This document shows positions 38,073 through 49,427 of a DNA stretch of 64,000 bases, one piece after another. Origin of the DNA: Adineta ricciae (taxonomy: Eukaryota; Rotifera; Eurotatoria; Adinetida; Adinetidae); contig CAJNOJ010000184.1 of the NCBI GenBank assembly GCA_905250025.1, positions 147,459 to 211,458 on the forward strand, read 5' to 3'. The notes beneath the pieces are model-generated. The model made no database searches, was not told where the DNA came from, and worked only from the letters and a program-made list of their open reading frames with translations. Both the position numbers and the translations under genes were made by a program. The first letter of the stretch is position 1. The number at the start of each line of letters is the position of its first letter.

Positions 38073-40060
38073 ATGAAAGAGTCCGTTTATCTTCCAAGTC
38101 ATTCACCACGTGTGTGTATAAATGAAGTAGTAATTCGTCATCGCTCATATATTATTTCAATGTCGATTGATAACAATTCTGACCGATCACGAATCAATAT
38201 TCAAGTTGAAGCAAAAGAAACTGCTGAACAGTGGAGATCGAGTTTTGATGTTAATGGTAAATGTATTTCTGTATTGAAGTTTTTCTGTTAATCTTTGTTT
38301 CTTTCTTTGCAAACAGCAATCGAAACAATGACGGCGAAAACTGGCAATTATAAGCCATTTCTTGTTTTTATTGAAATGTTAGAAAATTCGATCAATAAAG
38401 TAAATTCTGTAGATTTCCTTTAGTTTCTAGTAAAATAATCTCTTTTCATTAGACAAGTCCTTCGGTTAGTCTTGATTTTTTAACTTCTGCTGACCTCGAT
38501 ATGATACGAAAAAAACGTAACGAAGAAACGAAACGATTGTCTACTAAGCGTTATTTAATTTTGATATACAAAACTGAATATGATTCTACTAATTACGTTC
38601 TGTCACTTCGATACTTCGACAAAACAATTCCGATCAATCCAACAGATCGAATCCATCAATTAACAATCGAAAACCAGTTGTTAAAATCTCAAGTAAAACT
38701 TCCCTGAACAAAAATCGTTCTGTGATATGATTCTTTGTTTAATTTAGCTTCGTTCCGATACTGAACGATCTGATGTACAATTAGAGTAAGTTCAAATGAT
38801 TTCATCGACTCATGTAAACTACTTTCGAATAGACGTTTGGATTTGAGTAACATCTTTAATGATCATCACTATTTATCAATGAACCATTTAAAAGAAAAAG
38901 ATGAACAAATTGATTTTCTACGTCAAATGGTTCGTAGAAATGAAGAAGCTTTGATCAAAGCACGAATTCGTTTACAACAAACAAAAACGATAAAAGATAC
39001 TCGTTGTAAAACATTCTATGATCAAGTTCGTTTCGTTTTTACGTGACAATCGACGAAAGGAAAACACTCACACTTCTATCATATAGATTGACTCTTTAAA
39101 GACATCAGAAAGACAATGGAAAGCAAAAGTGAAAGTTCTAACAGATGAAATTTCTTTCTTGAAACGAAAGTGAGTTTGATCAATTGGAAAACTAAGTTTT
39201 CACTTGATTCTTAACCGCTTTAGTCATTCTTTGAACGATTCTCAACAACATCCCAAAAGATCATTTCGTTTGACATCGAATAATCAATCTCAACGTCGTT
39301 GTGTAACCAGCTGCCAACGATTACCATCAGCATACGGTACGTTTTCTACTCACATCTTTTCTTATCTAATCAAGTTTCTACAGACTCGTCAAATCGGTTC
39401 AACCCAACTGCCTATATCAATGCGAAAAATGAAAAACTACAACAAATTGAACGACAAAAGTAGCAGCGCTATTTTACTATACTAAAGATGAAACAAATAT
39501 TATACATTTCAGAAAAAAAGACACTCGTCGAGCACTGAGTGCCGGTCGTTCTCGTTCGGATCCCGATCTCAGTGGTAAAAACACGACGTTAGTATTTATC
39601 ACATTCTCTTTCCTCTTTTCAAGATGTTACACTAAAACATGCAAACAATACTAAGAGTCAAAACTTAAGGTATTTCTACCATCGATATTTCATTCTCTTT
39701 ACAAACTTATCTTTGTGTATCTACAGTCGAAAACATTCGAACAATCGTGATTATTATCAATCAAACGATTCTTTTGATTCCGTATGCTAATTCGAATCGG
39801 AATTCATATCTTTTCAATGTTAATTATTTGTAAAGGATATTGAACGTTTATCATCGCCTCTCGTTTTACATGGACCTGCATCACATAACTCTACAATTCT
39901 TCATGTACCTGAACAAAGTATTGATCTAATTTTTGTAAATGTTAATCTTATTTTGGCTTTTGTAGATGAAATTTCCACAATTGTCAATCACATCACTGAT
40001 ATTGATCAACATTTGCACTCATTACAAAAGTTTTATTCACAAAATGTTTCTATTCGTTAA
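38073..40060 (+). CDS. CCDC61: Coiled-coil domain-containing protein 61 (VFL3 homologue)
   Basis: Twelve exons (38073-38256, 38317-38399, 38453-38692, 38748-38785, 38833-39025, 39087-39169, 39224-39336, 39384-39459, 39513-39574, 39624-39669, 39727-39781, 39836-40060) give 465 residues. The XRCC4-type head matches: TAEQWRSSFD, MTAKTGNYKPFLVF, SVSLDFLTSADLDMI, STKRYLILIYKTEYD. A coiled coil follows (38833-39169), then a basic Ser-rich tail with FNPTAYINAKNEKLQQIE and a final short helix (ITDIDQHLHSLQKF), both as in animal CCDC61. The protein assembles at centrioles and basal bodies and is needed for rootlet and ciliary organisation. The last exon reads through a possible gtaaat donor in frame, so no intron is placed there. 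Confidence 0.88.
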
Positions 40061-40363
40061 TTGTTTCTTTAACAGATTGTACAGGAAAATCATACTAAAA
40101 ATAATATATTTATTAAGACTTACAAAACGGAAATGAATTATTCAAATAAAGGAAATCATATCTCCGAACTTGAATTCATTTAATTGAAATTAAACAATAT
40201 ATCTATTTAAAAAAATAGGTTTATTCGTGTAGAAAATCAGTTAATATCTTTGATCTATACACCAGAAAGCGGGCGATGTTTTCATTCAAAAGAAACAAAG
40301 TAAAATACAAAAGACACCAAAATAAAACGAAATAACATAAGATGGAATTGAGAAAATTTTTTT

Positions 40364-41832
40364 TTAAGATACTGGATATGGTTGGGATTGTTGTTGTTGT
40401 TGTTGACAATATTGTTCTTCCTCATCTTCATCTTCGCGAACAAGACGAATAGCTTCCGTTGCTAATCGAACAATTAACGGACCTAAGAGAGCGCCCCATG
40501 CACCAAGCAATTCTAATCCACCAAAAATGGTCAATAGTAATAATAAAGTTGACATCTGTAATGAACCTAATTTAGAGAAAACAGGTCGAAGGAGATTATC
40601 AACTGAACCAATCGCTAGAACTCCAACAGCAATCATAATAACAGCTTTAATATGTGCCTGTTGAATAAAAAGACCGATCGTAATCGGTACCCAAACAATT
40701 GCTGTACCAAGAATTGGAACTAATGAGCATAAACCAGTTAACACACCGAGTGCATACCAGCGCGGAATCTGTAAGCATAGATAAGCAATAGCTGCAACAA
40801 GGCCTTGTACAGCACATGTGAGACCAACACCAATGAGTAAACCACGACCTGTTTCTTGAAAAGCAGTTTCAAGACGTAGCATATGTTTTGCCGATAACGG
40901 ACTATGGTCGATTGCCCAATTCCAAAGTTCAGGTCCATGCAATAAAAATGTATATGTTGATACCAAAAAGATTAATATTCCAATAATAAACTGAAATATA
41001 AAATAAAGAACAGAACAAAAATCGTATGTACGTGAGATATAATTTTATCGATATTTATACTTGTGCTGTCGCTCCAGCTACTGTAGATAAAACTGACAGA
41101 GCTTTACCACCGAATAATTGCACGACATCTGTAATGGAATCTCGTTGAATAACAAAACGTTCGAATAGATTAAAGGTTGTATTTTTTCCGCCTTTGATAA
41201 AGTCCACAAAACTTTGACTACTCGAATTCATTGATGAACCGGTTCCATTATCAGTTGATGGAGGCACAAGAAGATTAATTGCATTGCGTGCAGTTGTTGA
41301 ATTTGAAAGACTTGAGACAAAATCCAGAGTTGAACCTGTTAAAGCTATGACAATTAAAACAATTGGTATTATCACAATAACAACAAGAGAGACAAGAAGA
41401 AACGCTGCAATTCCCGAACGAGAACGCTTTTCTCGACACCGATTCATCAGCGGACTAAATAAAAACCAAAACATTGCAATTTTTTTATCAACTTATTGTA
41501 TTTTGACGTGTCAACAAAACTTACAGGTGGTTCACAAACCATTCTAATATAGGTCTACAGATTGACGATAACCAAATAGCAAGAATTAGTATTGAAACAA
41601 ATCTCCATATAATAACAATTGTTCCAAGAGCTAAGAGCAATGCACACCATCGCATTAAACGATGTTGAGTCACAGCTTTGTGTGTAATCATAACTTGTGA
41701 TATGTGTTTTTCGTTGTCTTCGTATTGTCGATTTGTCAGAGGTAAGGGAATATTGTCTTCCATTAAACTGATAGCTTCATCGGCTGTTGCCGTTGATGGG
41801 GGTGGAGGTTTTGTTTCAGTATTCATCGACAC
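40364..41832 (-). CDS. AI-2E/PerM-family membrane protein, possible horizontal acquisition
   Basis: Exons 41832-41525, 41454-41061 and 40990-40364 (phases 2 and 0) give 442 residues. After a ~60-residue cytosolic tail come about eight hydrophobic segments: paired helices near 62-105, one near 115-140, then the conserved C-terminal half (GLTCAVQGLVAAIAYLCL, VLTGLCSLVPILGTAIVW, SVDNLLRPVFSK, LGAWGALLGPLIV). These are hallmarks of the bacterial AI-2E/PerM transporter family, including the S-L-(I/V)-P-x-(V/L)-G-T and SVDN(L/F)LRP motifs. Animal TMEM245 shares the domain but is twice as long. It is spliced with normal introns and ends in an acidic then Gln-rich tail, so it is a resident nuclear gene. 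Transport substrate unknown. Confidence 0.8.
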
Positions 41833-42522
41833 ACTCTGTCTAAATATAAGGGCATTCGTACTTTTGAAATCTATCTCTAACCAGATGCTGCTGTTCTACT
41901 CTGTCACTTCGTTTTCTTTCTCTCGTCTGACTATTTTTCTGTTCGTTCTTTTTCATCGACACGTCAAAGGAGAAAGAACAAAAGAACACGTTATATTTTA
42001 TAGTCAGAAGAAGAAGAAAAACATCATGAATAATCTTTTTCTTTCTAGATGTTAGTACCATTCTCATCTAAGCAAGAATAAAGAAAATCGTTGTTTTCTC
42101 ACTCGACTCAATCGAATGATTTGAAACAAATTAGTGTGAGTGTTGATAAATAAATTATTAAAGAAAATAGGTGATATCCATAAAGTAACTCTCATCACAT
42201 TTATACATGTACATGCAAGGATAAAAGACAAGGGCACGTTGTTCAAATAAATATCAAGGATTTTGAATAGTTACTGAAGAGATAGGGAGTCATATTCATA
42301 AAAATCATCTTATTTACTTTCAATAGAAGGAAAACTTTAAAGAGCAGAGAAAAAAAACGTTTATTTTGATATGTGTGTGTTTTCTTTTTATTAAGACGGG
42401 AATTATTCATCAGACATTTGACAAATATTTAAATGACATGAATCATAATCTGAGAAGAATTATTTCATTGGATTCAAAATCAACATGTTGATAAAAATCA
42501 AAAGAAAATTCTTTTTTTATTT
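41833..42522. other. Intergenic
   Basis: 690 bp upstream of the AI-2E family gene and downstream of the LRR-type gene, both minus strand. Frames at 41678, 41840 and 42064 lie antisense or in low-complexity sequence. No regulatory site is recognised. Confidence 0.35.
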
Positions 42523-44375
42523 CTACATATAAACAGGTACAGCAATAAATTGACTCTGTTTTCTATGTCTTCGAACAAAAAATATGATACTCATAATAAT
42601 AATAAAGATGAATAAGACAATCATAATACCAGTCAAAAGTGTCATCCACGAAAAATAATCCGTTGTTTTCGATTTCTTTTGTTTGTTTTCACTGGCATGA
42701 GTTACACGAGAAAAGTTCACATCATCGGCATATTGAGATGCACTTGACGTTGATTGACTAAAATAAACAAAAACAAATATGTATACAAATCATTTCTTTC
42801 GATTCTCGTCTCTTTTTTACCTTTGACTACGAGCTATTTGTTCATTACTTGATTGATTCACAAGAAAACTCATTAGTGCCATGTCACTTGGATCAGAAAA
42901 TAGATCGACTGATGGTAAATCATCATATAAATTACTAATTACTCGTTGATTATTGGTAATTAATGGATATTTCTCACGAAAATGTTCACTGATTATTGGA
43001 CAAACACTAAATCGACATTGTTTCGAACATGTAGATTCTTGTGCGAGATGATTTTTGTAAATATGATTTGATTGAATATCATCAAGAATAAGTCGAGCAC
43101 AATTACATTCAGTTAATGTTTCCGTTCGAGGAAAAATCAAATTTATTAAACGTTGTGAATTTCTGTACATAAATTCGATTAATGAACAAAGAGAATCAGT
43201 TGTCATTTCAGATAAATTTATATCGGCTAAATCTAAAAGTCTCAAACGAATCGGTAATGAATGTAACACTTGTGGATGAATTCGACGTAGACTTGGACCG
43301 AATTTCAAATAATGAATATGTCGAGCACCAAGTAATGTTTGTTCATTAAAATATTCAATATCTAATGATAAAGAATCTAAGCTTGGGATTATTTTATTGA
43401 TTGACACTTCGAAACGTGGTTTAGTCAAATCTAATCCACGTAAATTATTGTATAAAGGGATAAATGACTGAAGATCAATTGAATGTGCTTCAATCGAATG
43501 AATATTATAAGATAAAACATGTGAATAATATGGAAATGCAGTTGAATCGATTGTATCAACATGTCGATGAAGTGTTAATGATCTCACAAAGCCTTTGAAT
43601 GATTTTGGAAGTTGTGATTGATCTGGAGGAATGATCGATCCATCAAAATGAAGTTCACCAATATTCGTATTATTGAAAATGTCTTCAAATGTAGATGAAG
43701 ATGAAAAACGATCGTGTAATGTATGAATATGTATTTTTAATTGTGAAACATTTAGACCAGCAAATGGATTTTTTGAAAACTGAAATTGTTCATTATTGTT
43801 CATGGAATTATCTTCACCGGTGAAGAACTAAATACAGAAAAATTGTTTTCAATTAATTGAAAACGTAGAAGAGTTAGATGGTGATTTACTTGATTAGTAG
43901 GGATAAAATGCAACTTTAGTCGAGTATTCTGATGTTTTCTTTGGAAAATATTCGATGTGATAGCTTGAGGATGAAATTGAATTCGTTGAAAACCATTGAA
44001 ATGAAGGGCAATTTCAATCTGAGCATTACTTTCTGTCAATGAAAACAACATTGCCAGCGCATCGAATTGATTCGTAAGAATTTCGACTTTTTGTTGAAGA
44101 AAAAATTGAATTGAAATCGTTCGAAATCGATTTTGATGTTTAAAATCTGATCCGAAAGGAGATTGAAATGTATTTTGGTTCAACGAAGTTCCTTGACAAT
44201 ATAAATGCGAGTAAGTTTTTATTGGTAATGTTAATGTTAAGTCAAGATTCGATTGAAAACATGAACAATTCAACGATGGAAATATTGAACACGATGTTGA
44301 ACTTTTTACTGAGGAACATATGATGATTAATACAATTATATTAAATATAATCGAATTAGATAAATTGATATTCAT
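42523..44375 (-). CDS. Type I membrane protein with leucine-rich-repeat-like ectodomain
   Basis: Exons 44375-43890, 43827-42821 and 42757-42523 give 575 residues. A signal peptide (NIIVLIIICSSVKSST) is followed by a Cys cluster (CSIFPSLNCSCF) like an LRR N-cap, several irregular leucine-rich segments (LRGLDLTKPRFEVS, LDSLSLDIEYF, IRLRLLDLADINLSEM), a second Cys cluster (CNCARLIL … CSKQCRFSVC) like an LRR C-cap, one transmembrane helix (TLLTGIMIVLFIFIIIMSIIFF) and a short basic tail. This fits a cell-surface LRR adhesion or recognition protein; the ligand is unknown. The first intron resolves an apparent stop/start overlap near 43801. Confidence 0.75.
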
Positions 44376-46464
44376 TCTAAAGAAGAAAGCCGCATTTTAT
44401 CATACGCGATTCACGTCGAGTAGCTTGTTGAAATCGTAAAAGCACGTAATCGAATGATCATTACGAGTTATCAATGGTTCTTTTCTTGACATTTCTTCCC
44501 ATAAAATGCAATGAAGATTTTCAGTTAGGAAAAAAGGTATTTTGTCTTCTTTTCTATGTTTCGTATCGAATAACGTGAAGAAAAATGCAATTTGTAAAGC
44601 TTATAAGAACTATGTTGTGGTTAAATATTTCTTCATATACTCATCACCTACGTACAACAAGGTCTTTCTTTCTTTCGACATAATCGAACGAAAGTGCAAG
44701 AAAGATTATGTTCTCTTAGCATTATTTCTCTTCTATACCAACTTTTTTGACTCATAAATTCAAAAACTGTGGTTTTGTATAATATTTTCTCAAGTGTCAT
44801 ATGACAGTATTTACAAAACTTCTTTTGACTCAACCAAAAAGAAAACATCGGACTAGACTTTTACGAAATGTCCTTCGTTCTGACAGATTATAGTTATTTA
44901 TTAATAAATCGTGCATCAATCATCTCTTATTTACATTTCTATCCATCACGCTACATCTTTCCTCGACTAAAACGAAAGAGAAAGGACAAAAAAGAAGAAG
45001 AAGAATCTTTACCTTATTTAAATAAAAGTCATCTGACAATTACAAAACACACACGACTGTTCTTCAAACCAACGTAAAATAAAACCAGTAAATTATGTCA
45101 TAATAGAATCTAAAAAAAGATAATTGAGTTGCTCTAAGAAAGCAAAATAGATAAGAAAGTTTGTACAAGATGCATTCAGTCATACGTACATTGTCGGTCG
45201 GTGTTATAGACACTTGTCAACGCATATGCGTACAAAAAATTACACCAGTGGAAGAAGGTCGCGCTTCAATGTTCTTCTCATTCGTCACACTCAATATAAT
45301 AATGATTATCATCGTATCGAAGAAACGAACGAAAGAAAATTGGATCGATCACTCATCAAATCAAAAGACAAATGTGCGGAAAAAAAGAGAAAAAAAAAAC
45401 TACCATCCATTCTTTTTGTTCATTGAAAAAAAAGCACTTCTCTCGAGTTCAATCGATTTAGAAATTTTTTCAGGTTAATGTCAAAGAATTGTCAGTACTT
45501 TGTCATGCATAAATATGGATCGAATTCAAGGTTCTATTCACTCGTTTTTTTTTGTTCGTAGTTTAAATTTCTGAGGAGCACGTGTATTGTCTCAAATGGA
45601 GCAAAAAAAACAGAAAGAAAAAGAAAAAAAACCCGACTAAAGGTTGGTGCATATTACGCGATAGCCTTCTACACGGCAAAAAACATAGTTGCATTCTTCT
45701 CGAACAAAATAGGATTGACTAGTAGTCGTCTACAAACAGATCGCGTTTTGCCGTTCTTTTGGAAAGAACACAAAGAGAGAGAGGAAAAAGAAAAGATTGC
45801 GTATGAAGAAACACTTGCTCGAGGAAAGTCGGCAATACATAGTCAAGACTATTTTCATATAAACAAAAGTGAAGACATTTGCCATGAACTACTTATTCAA
45901 TTTGTCGATAGAAAAATAGCATATTTTTTCCTAACATTAAATCAGTAACGAGAAGAAATCTGCTACTTATTTAACTGTTATTCATCGAGAACAGAGATGA
46001 ACTAATCAATCCGATTAACGGCATCATTATGTCGAGATGAATATTCTATAAAAGGAAAAAGAACCGATAACATTTCATGAGAAAGAAATGCAACAAGCTG
46101 ATTATCGACTCGTACGTTCACATATACGACACGGAATTATGGTATCGATTAAACAAACTGTGTTTCCTAAAACTATCTATCGATTATGTGACGAAAAGAA
46201 ATCTTCTGAACAAATTTCTAATGTTCCGCTGCGAACAACTGCTTCGGAAAAGTTTTCTTTACTTACAGTTGATATGAATCTGTTCTTACATTGTTTAACA
46301 GTGTTAAATAACGAACAATTATCGCTTCTATACTTATTATTCAACGACCGATCAACAATCGTATCAAAAATACTCTTCGGAAACAATATCTATCCCAAAT
46401 AATGAAAACAATTTCGAATTGAGAAATGTGTTTTTCTTTCTGATATGAACACTGAACAATCGAT
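44376..46464. other. Gene-poor stretch
   Basis: About 2.1 kb with many short A- and GA-rich tracts. Frames at 44542, 44868, 45161 and 45715 have skewed, low-complexity composition and no splice or domain support. The only candidate is the small frame at 46088, described separately. Confidence 0.4.
46088..46402 (+). CDS. Small hypothetical protein (104 aa)
   Basis: An intact single-exon frame from ATG at 46088, MQQADYRLVRSHIRHG to NNIYPK. A strong TATA box (TATAAAAGG at 46048-46056) lies about 40 nt upstream. The second half is leucine-rich and probably helical (FLHCLTVLNNEQLSLLYLLF). No family is recognised. A shorter frame in another phase overlaps (46077-46277), so the assignment is tentative. 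Confidence 0.35.
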   Translation: MQQADYRLVRSHIRHGIMVSIKQTVFPKTIYRLCDEKKSSEQISNVPLRTTASEKFSLLTVDMNLFLHCLTVLNNEQLSLLYLLFNDRSTIVSKILFGNNIYPK

Positions 46465-46536
46465 GGTTCTATAGTCTAGTGGTTAGGACATTGGATTCTG
46501 ACTCCAGTAACCCCTGTTCAAATCAGGGTAGAACCT
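46465..46536 (+). tRNA. tRNA-Gln(CTG): tRNA-Gln (CTG)
   Basis: A 72 nt cloverleaf: acceptor GGTTCTA/TAGAACC, D arm TAGTCTAGTGGTTAGGAC, anticodon stem TGGAT/ACTCCA with loop TTCTGAC (anticodon CTG), and T arm with loop GTTCAAATC. The B box GTTCAAATC is canonical. No intron. A T-rich stretch with seven Ts follows at about 46543-46549 and should terminate Pol III. Confidence 0.93.
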
Positions 46537-46893
46537 TCTCTCTTTTTTTGTTCTGTTTTCATATAATTACAACATTTCGAATAGAGAATTTACTTGGTAT
46601 TCTTTCTTAGATTATCATGTCAATAAAGACAAAGGTGACAAGATGGAAAATACACGAAGACACTGTGGGTAGTCTAGAAAATAAAGGACAAATGTGTTTA
46701 TTATCCTGTGCAAAAAGCTATTTTTAGACGAAAACCTTCTCCTATTTTCTTCAAATACAATGAAAAATAAATGGTTATTGAAAGTGCTGATGAGAAGTCT
46801 ATTTATATCGAGAGACATGCTTTGTTAAATGAAATTTATGCAATAGAAACGTACAGACATAGAAAAAAAGAAGTCTTTTTTTAAACAGTGACT

Positions 46894-47623
46894 TTAATGT
46901 TCACCGGATAGATGTCTTAACATTTGATTTCTTCGTTTCGATTGTTTTAGACGAGGTCGTTCAACCCAACAAACGTAAACGGCGAATAAAGCGAGAATTA
47001 ACATAGCAATAATGATTAAACAAATTCCCGCAGCAATAATCGGCGCTTGTGATTTTGGTGGAATATGTTCCCATTGAACTGATTGGTAATTAAGTAAACG
47101 ATCATAGTAACATGTGTATTCATTTCCAATCTAAACGAATGAAAAAGATTGAAATGTTTATTTGAGTTGTCAATACAAACAAGAAATACTAACTTGAATA
47201 TTTTGTGGATTTGATGTATCGTGAACATTGATTGCACTGATGATTTCTGAATCATCGAATATTTTGTAACTCACTTTAAATTTTTCATCATAACAGATAT
47301 TTGTAGTACAATTTGTACTATTACAATTGTAACATGGATGTGGAACAGTTAATCGTTGAAAAACAAAACATTTCGTTTCCCATTGATTGTCCAAATTATC
47401 AAAGAAATGATTTCGTGCTTGTTTAAGAAGACCAATAGATCCCAAAAGTGCACCGATGACACCAATCACAAGTGCAAATATTCCAATACCTAATAACCAT
47501 AGAACTCTCAACAAAGCTCTAGTAAAACATAGATAGAAATCAAAGGAAGTTTATCTCACAAATAACATACGGATTACATAAAAATCGCTTTCGATTACGA
47601 TGTTTTGCCTGCAGGTTGCGCAT
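46894..47623 (-). CDS. Two-pass membrane protein with Cys-rich ectodomain, paralogue 1
   Basis: Exons 47623-47571, 47518-47194 and 47130-46894 give 204 residues. A basic cytosolic start (MRNLQAKHRNRKRF), TM1 near 20-46, an extracellular loop of ~100 residues with the cysteine pattern C..HPCYNCNSTNCTTNICY and YTCYYD, then TM2 (APIIAAGICLIIIAMLILALFAVYVCW) and a basic tail. It is homologous to the gene at 48009-48664. The topology resembles BK-channel beta subunits and insect TipE-like proteins, but similarity is of layout only; function unknown. Confidence 0.7.
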
Positions 47624-48008
47624 CTCTGTCCTTTGAATGTACAGGTTAAAGAGTGTTTATTGTATTTTCGTTTTTATTCGATGACGTCATCATATCATAT
47701 AAAAAAGAAATTAACAAAAGAAATCAATTGACGGGTTAATTACGTTGTTAATACAAAAAAAACAAAGATTTTCGAAGAATGGAATAAAAAAGAAATGAGT
47801 TTTTCAAATAGAAAGTTCTAGTAATGGAAAGACAATGTATTGCTTGAAAAATAACATAAAATCTTTCTCAACAACATCAAGCGTAATTAATCATTTGAAA
47901 CAATAGAATGACAATCGTATTTAAAACGATTATAATGCAATGAATGGATGAATCATAATGAGACACAAACAAAAGCAAATGGATACATGTAGAAACACAA
48001 AGTCAGTT

Positions 48009-48664
48009 CTAGAATTCAATAAATATCGGTTTTTGATCGGATCTTCTGCGAACAAAAGAAATTTTTGAAAGTAAAATAGTTGGTTTAACCATCCATTTTC
48101 GAAGGAATTGGTATGTGATTGATGTCATTATCAAGAAAATATCAATTCCAACAATACCATAACCGACACAGAGTAGAATCAGTCCAGTATGTTGATCTTC
48201 ATATTCCCATTTAACGAACGTGACATCATGTGGTTCATCATAATAACATGTGTAGTTTTCTCCAATCTAAACGACGAGAAAAGCATTAAAAAGAAAAGAA
48301 AAGATCATTGAGCATTTCAAACCTTCATTGTTCGTTGAGTCTGTTTGTCATTGAATATAATGGTACTGTTGACAAATGTTCCATTGAAAATTTCGTAGAT
48401 TATCTGATAAACTTGATTATAACAGGTATAAACTATGCAACCATCTTCACCACATGATTTACAATCATGTTTAACAACCTGATAATCAAGTAAAGTACAT
48501 ATTGTTTGCCACGGACGAAATAGATGTTCATCCTGTTTAGCTTGTAGATATAGAGAGAGTCCGTACGATCCTACAATGATTCCAGCTATCAATGAAAAGA
48601 CAACAAATATTTTGAAAAAAACATTCCAAAATCGATGTGATATGATTTGTGTGTCAGTATCCAT
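48009..48664 (-). CDS. Two-pass membrane protein with Cys-rich ectodomain, paralogue 2
   Basis: Exons 48664-48323 and 48266-48009 in phase 0 give 199 residues. TM1 is near 13-38 (FFKIFVVFSLIAGIIVGSYGLSLYL). The loop has C..KHDCKSCGEDGCIVYTCY and IGENYTCYYD, the same cysteine spacing as paralogue 1, and the intron sits at the same place before IG(N/E)(E/N)YTCYYD. TM2 is GLILLCVGYGIVGIDIFLIM, followed by a basic tail (RRRSDQK). It is probably a tandem duplicate of the neighbour, possibly an ion-channel accessory subunit; that is inference. Confidence 0.7.
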
Positions 48665-49427
48665 AAGATTTTAGTTTATGCTGAAAATTAATCTCGTTCT
48701 GTATGATGTGTTTCTCTCCTTCACATCCTAAGAAATGCAATCAATTGTACGTTGAGGTCATATTAAATATTGCTGTAGTCCTTGCAAAGAACAGAAAGAA
48801 AAATAGACCTTGTCAAATAAACTAAACGAACAAAGTTTGAATTCTATACTCAATAGAAATTACCATGAAATTTCTTCAATTGTTCAGTGTTATTCGCCGT
48901 GCGATTGGCGAACATATGATCGATAGAAAAATACATTTAACCAACGCATGTGTATATGAAGAATATTTACAAATTAGATTTATTGTTGTTGTTGTTGAGA
49001 AAACTTCGTAGATTGTTTCAAACAAGTAATGGATATATATCGACATAGCAATATGAGTTACAATGTGTAGAGACTGCGTTGATGCGCCATCTGAGAATTC
49101 TCTCGTATGAATATTGGTAATTGTACCATTCGGAGAAGATGATTCGTATTTGTTTCAGCCTACATAATCCTAATGAAAGAGCAATAGCTGACGTTTTATT
49201 CTTTTAGAATCATTTACTGATACTGTTAGTCAATGTCACGTTTACTTACTATGTGATGAATAATGTTCTGTTTCCTTCACTTCGTGACATGGACGAAAAA
49301 AATTAGAATCTGTCCGTTCTTACCTGTATATTTAAATAATAAAGTTTAGTAGATATTTTTTCTATTTGCCGTCTTTCTATAGGTGTATCTGTTATTGCAA
49401 TAAGAAATAAACGTATTTCGAAGCATT
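48665..49427. other. Divergent intergenic region
   Basis: 763 bp between the two-pass membrane protein (minus) and the F-box gene (plus). It has a TATTTAAATAATAAAG stretch near 49330-49345. Nothing else is recognised. Confidence 0.35.

Noticed and set aside
39950..39965. Intron near the end of CCDC61
   Set aside because: Removing it puts the conserved C-terminal helix out of frame; reading through keeps it in frame.
44868..45948. Several Lys/Glu-rich frames of 60-105 residues
   Set aside because: Low-complexity composition, no splice sites in phase and no promoter context.
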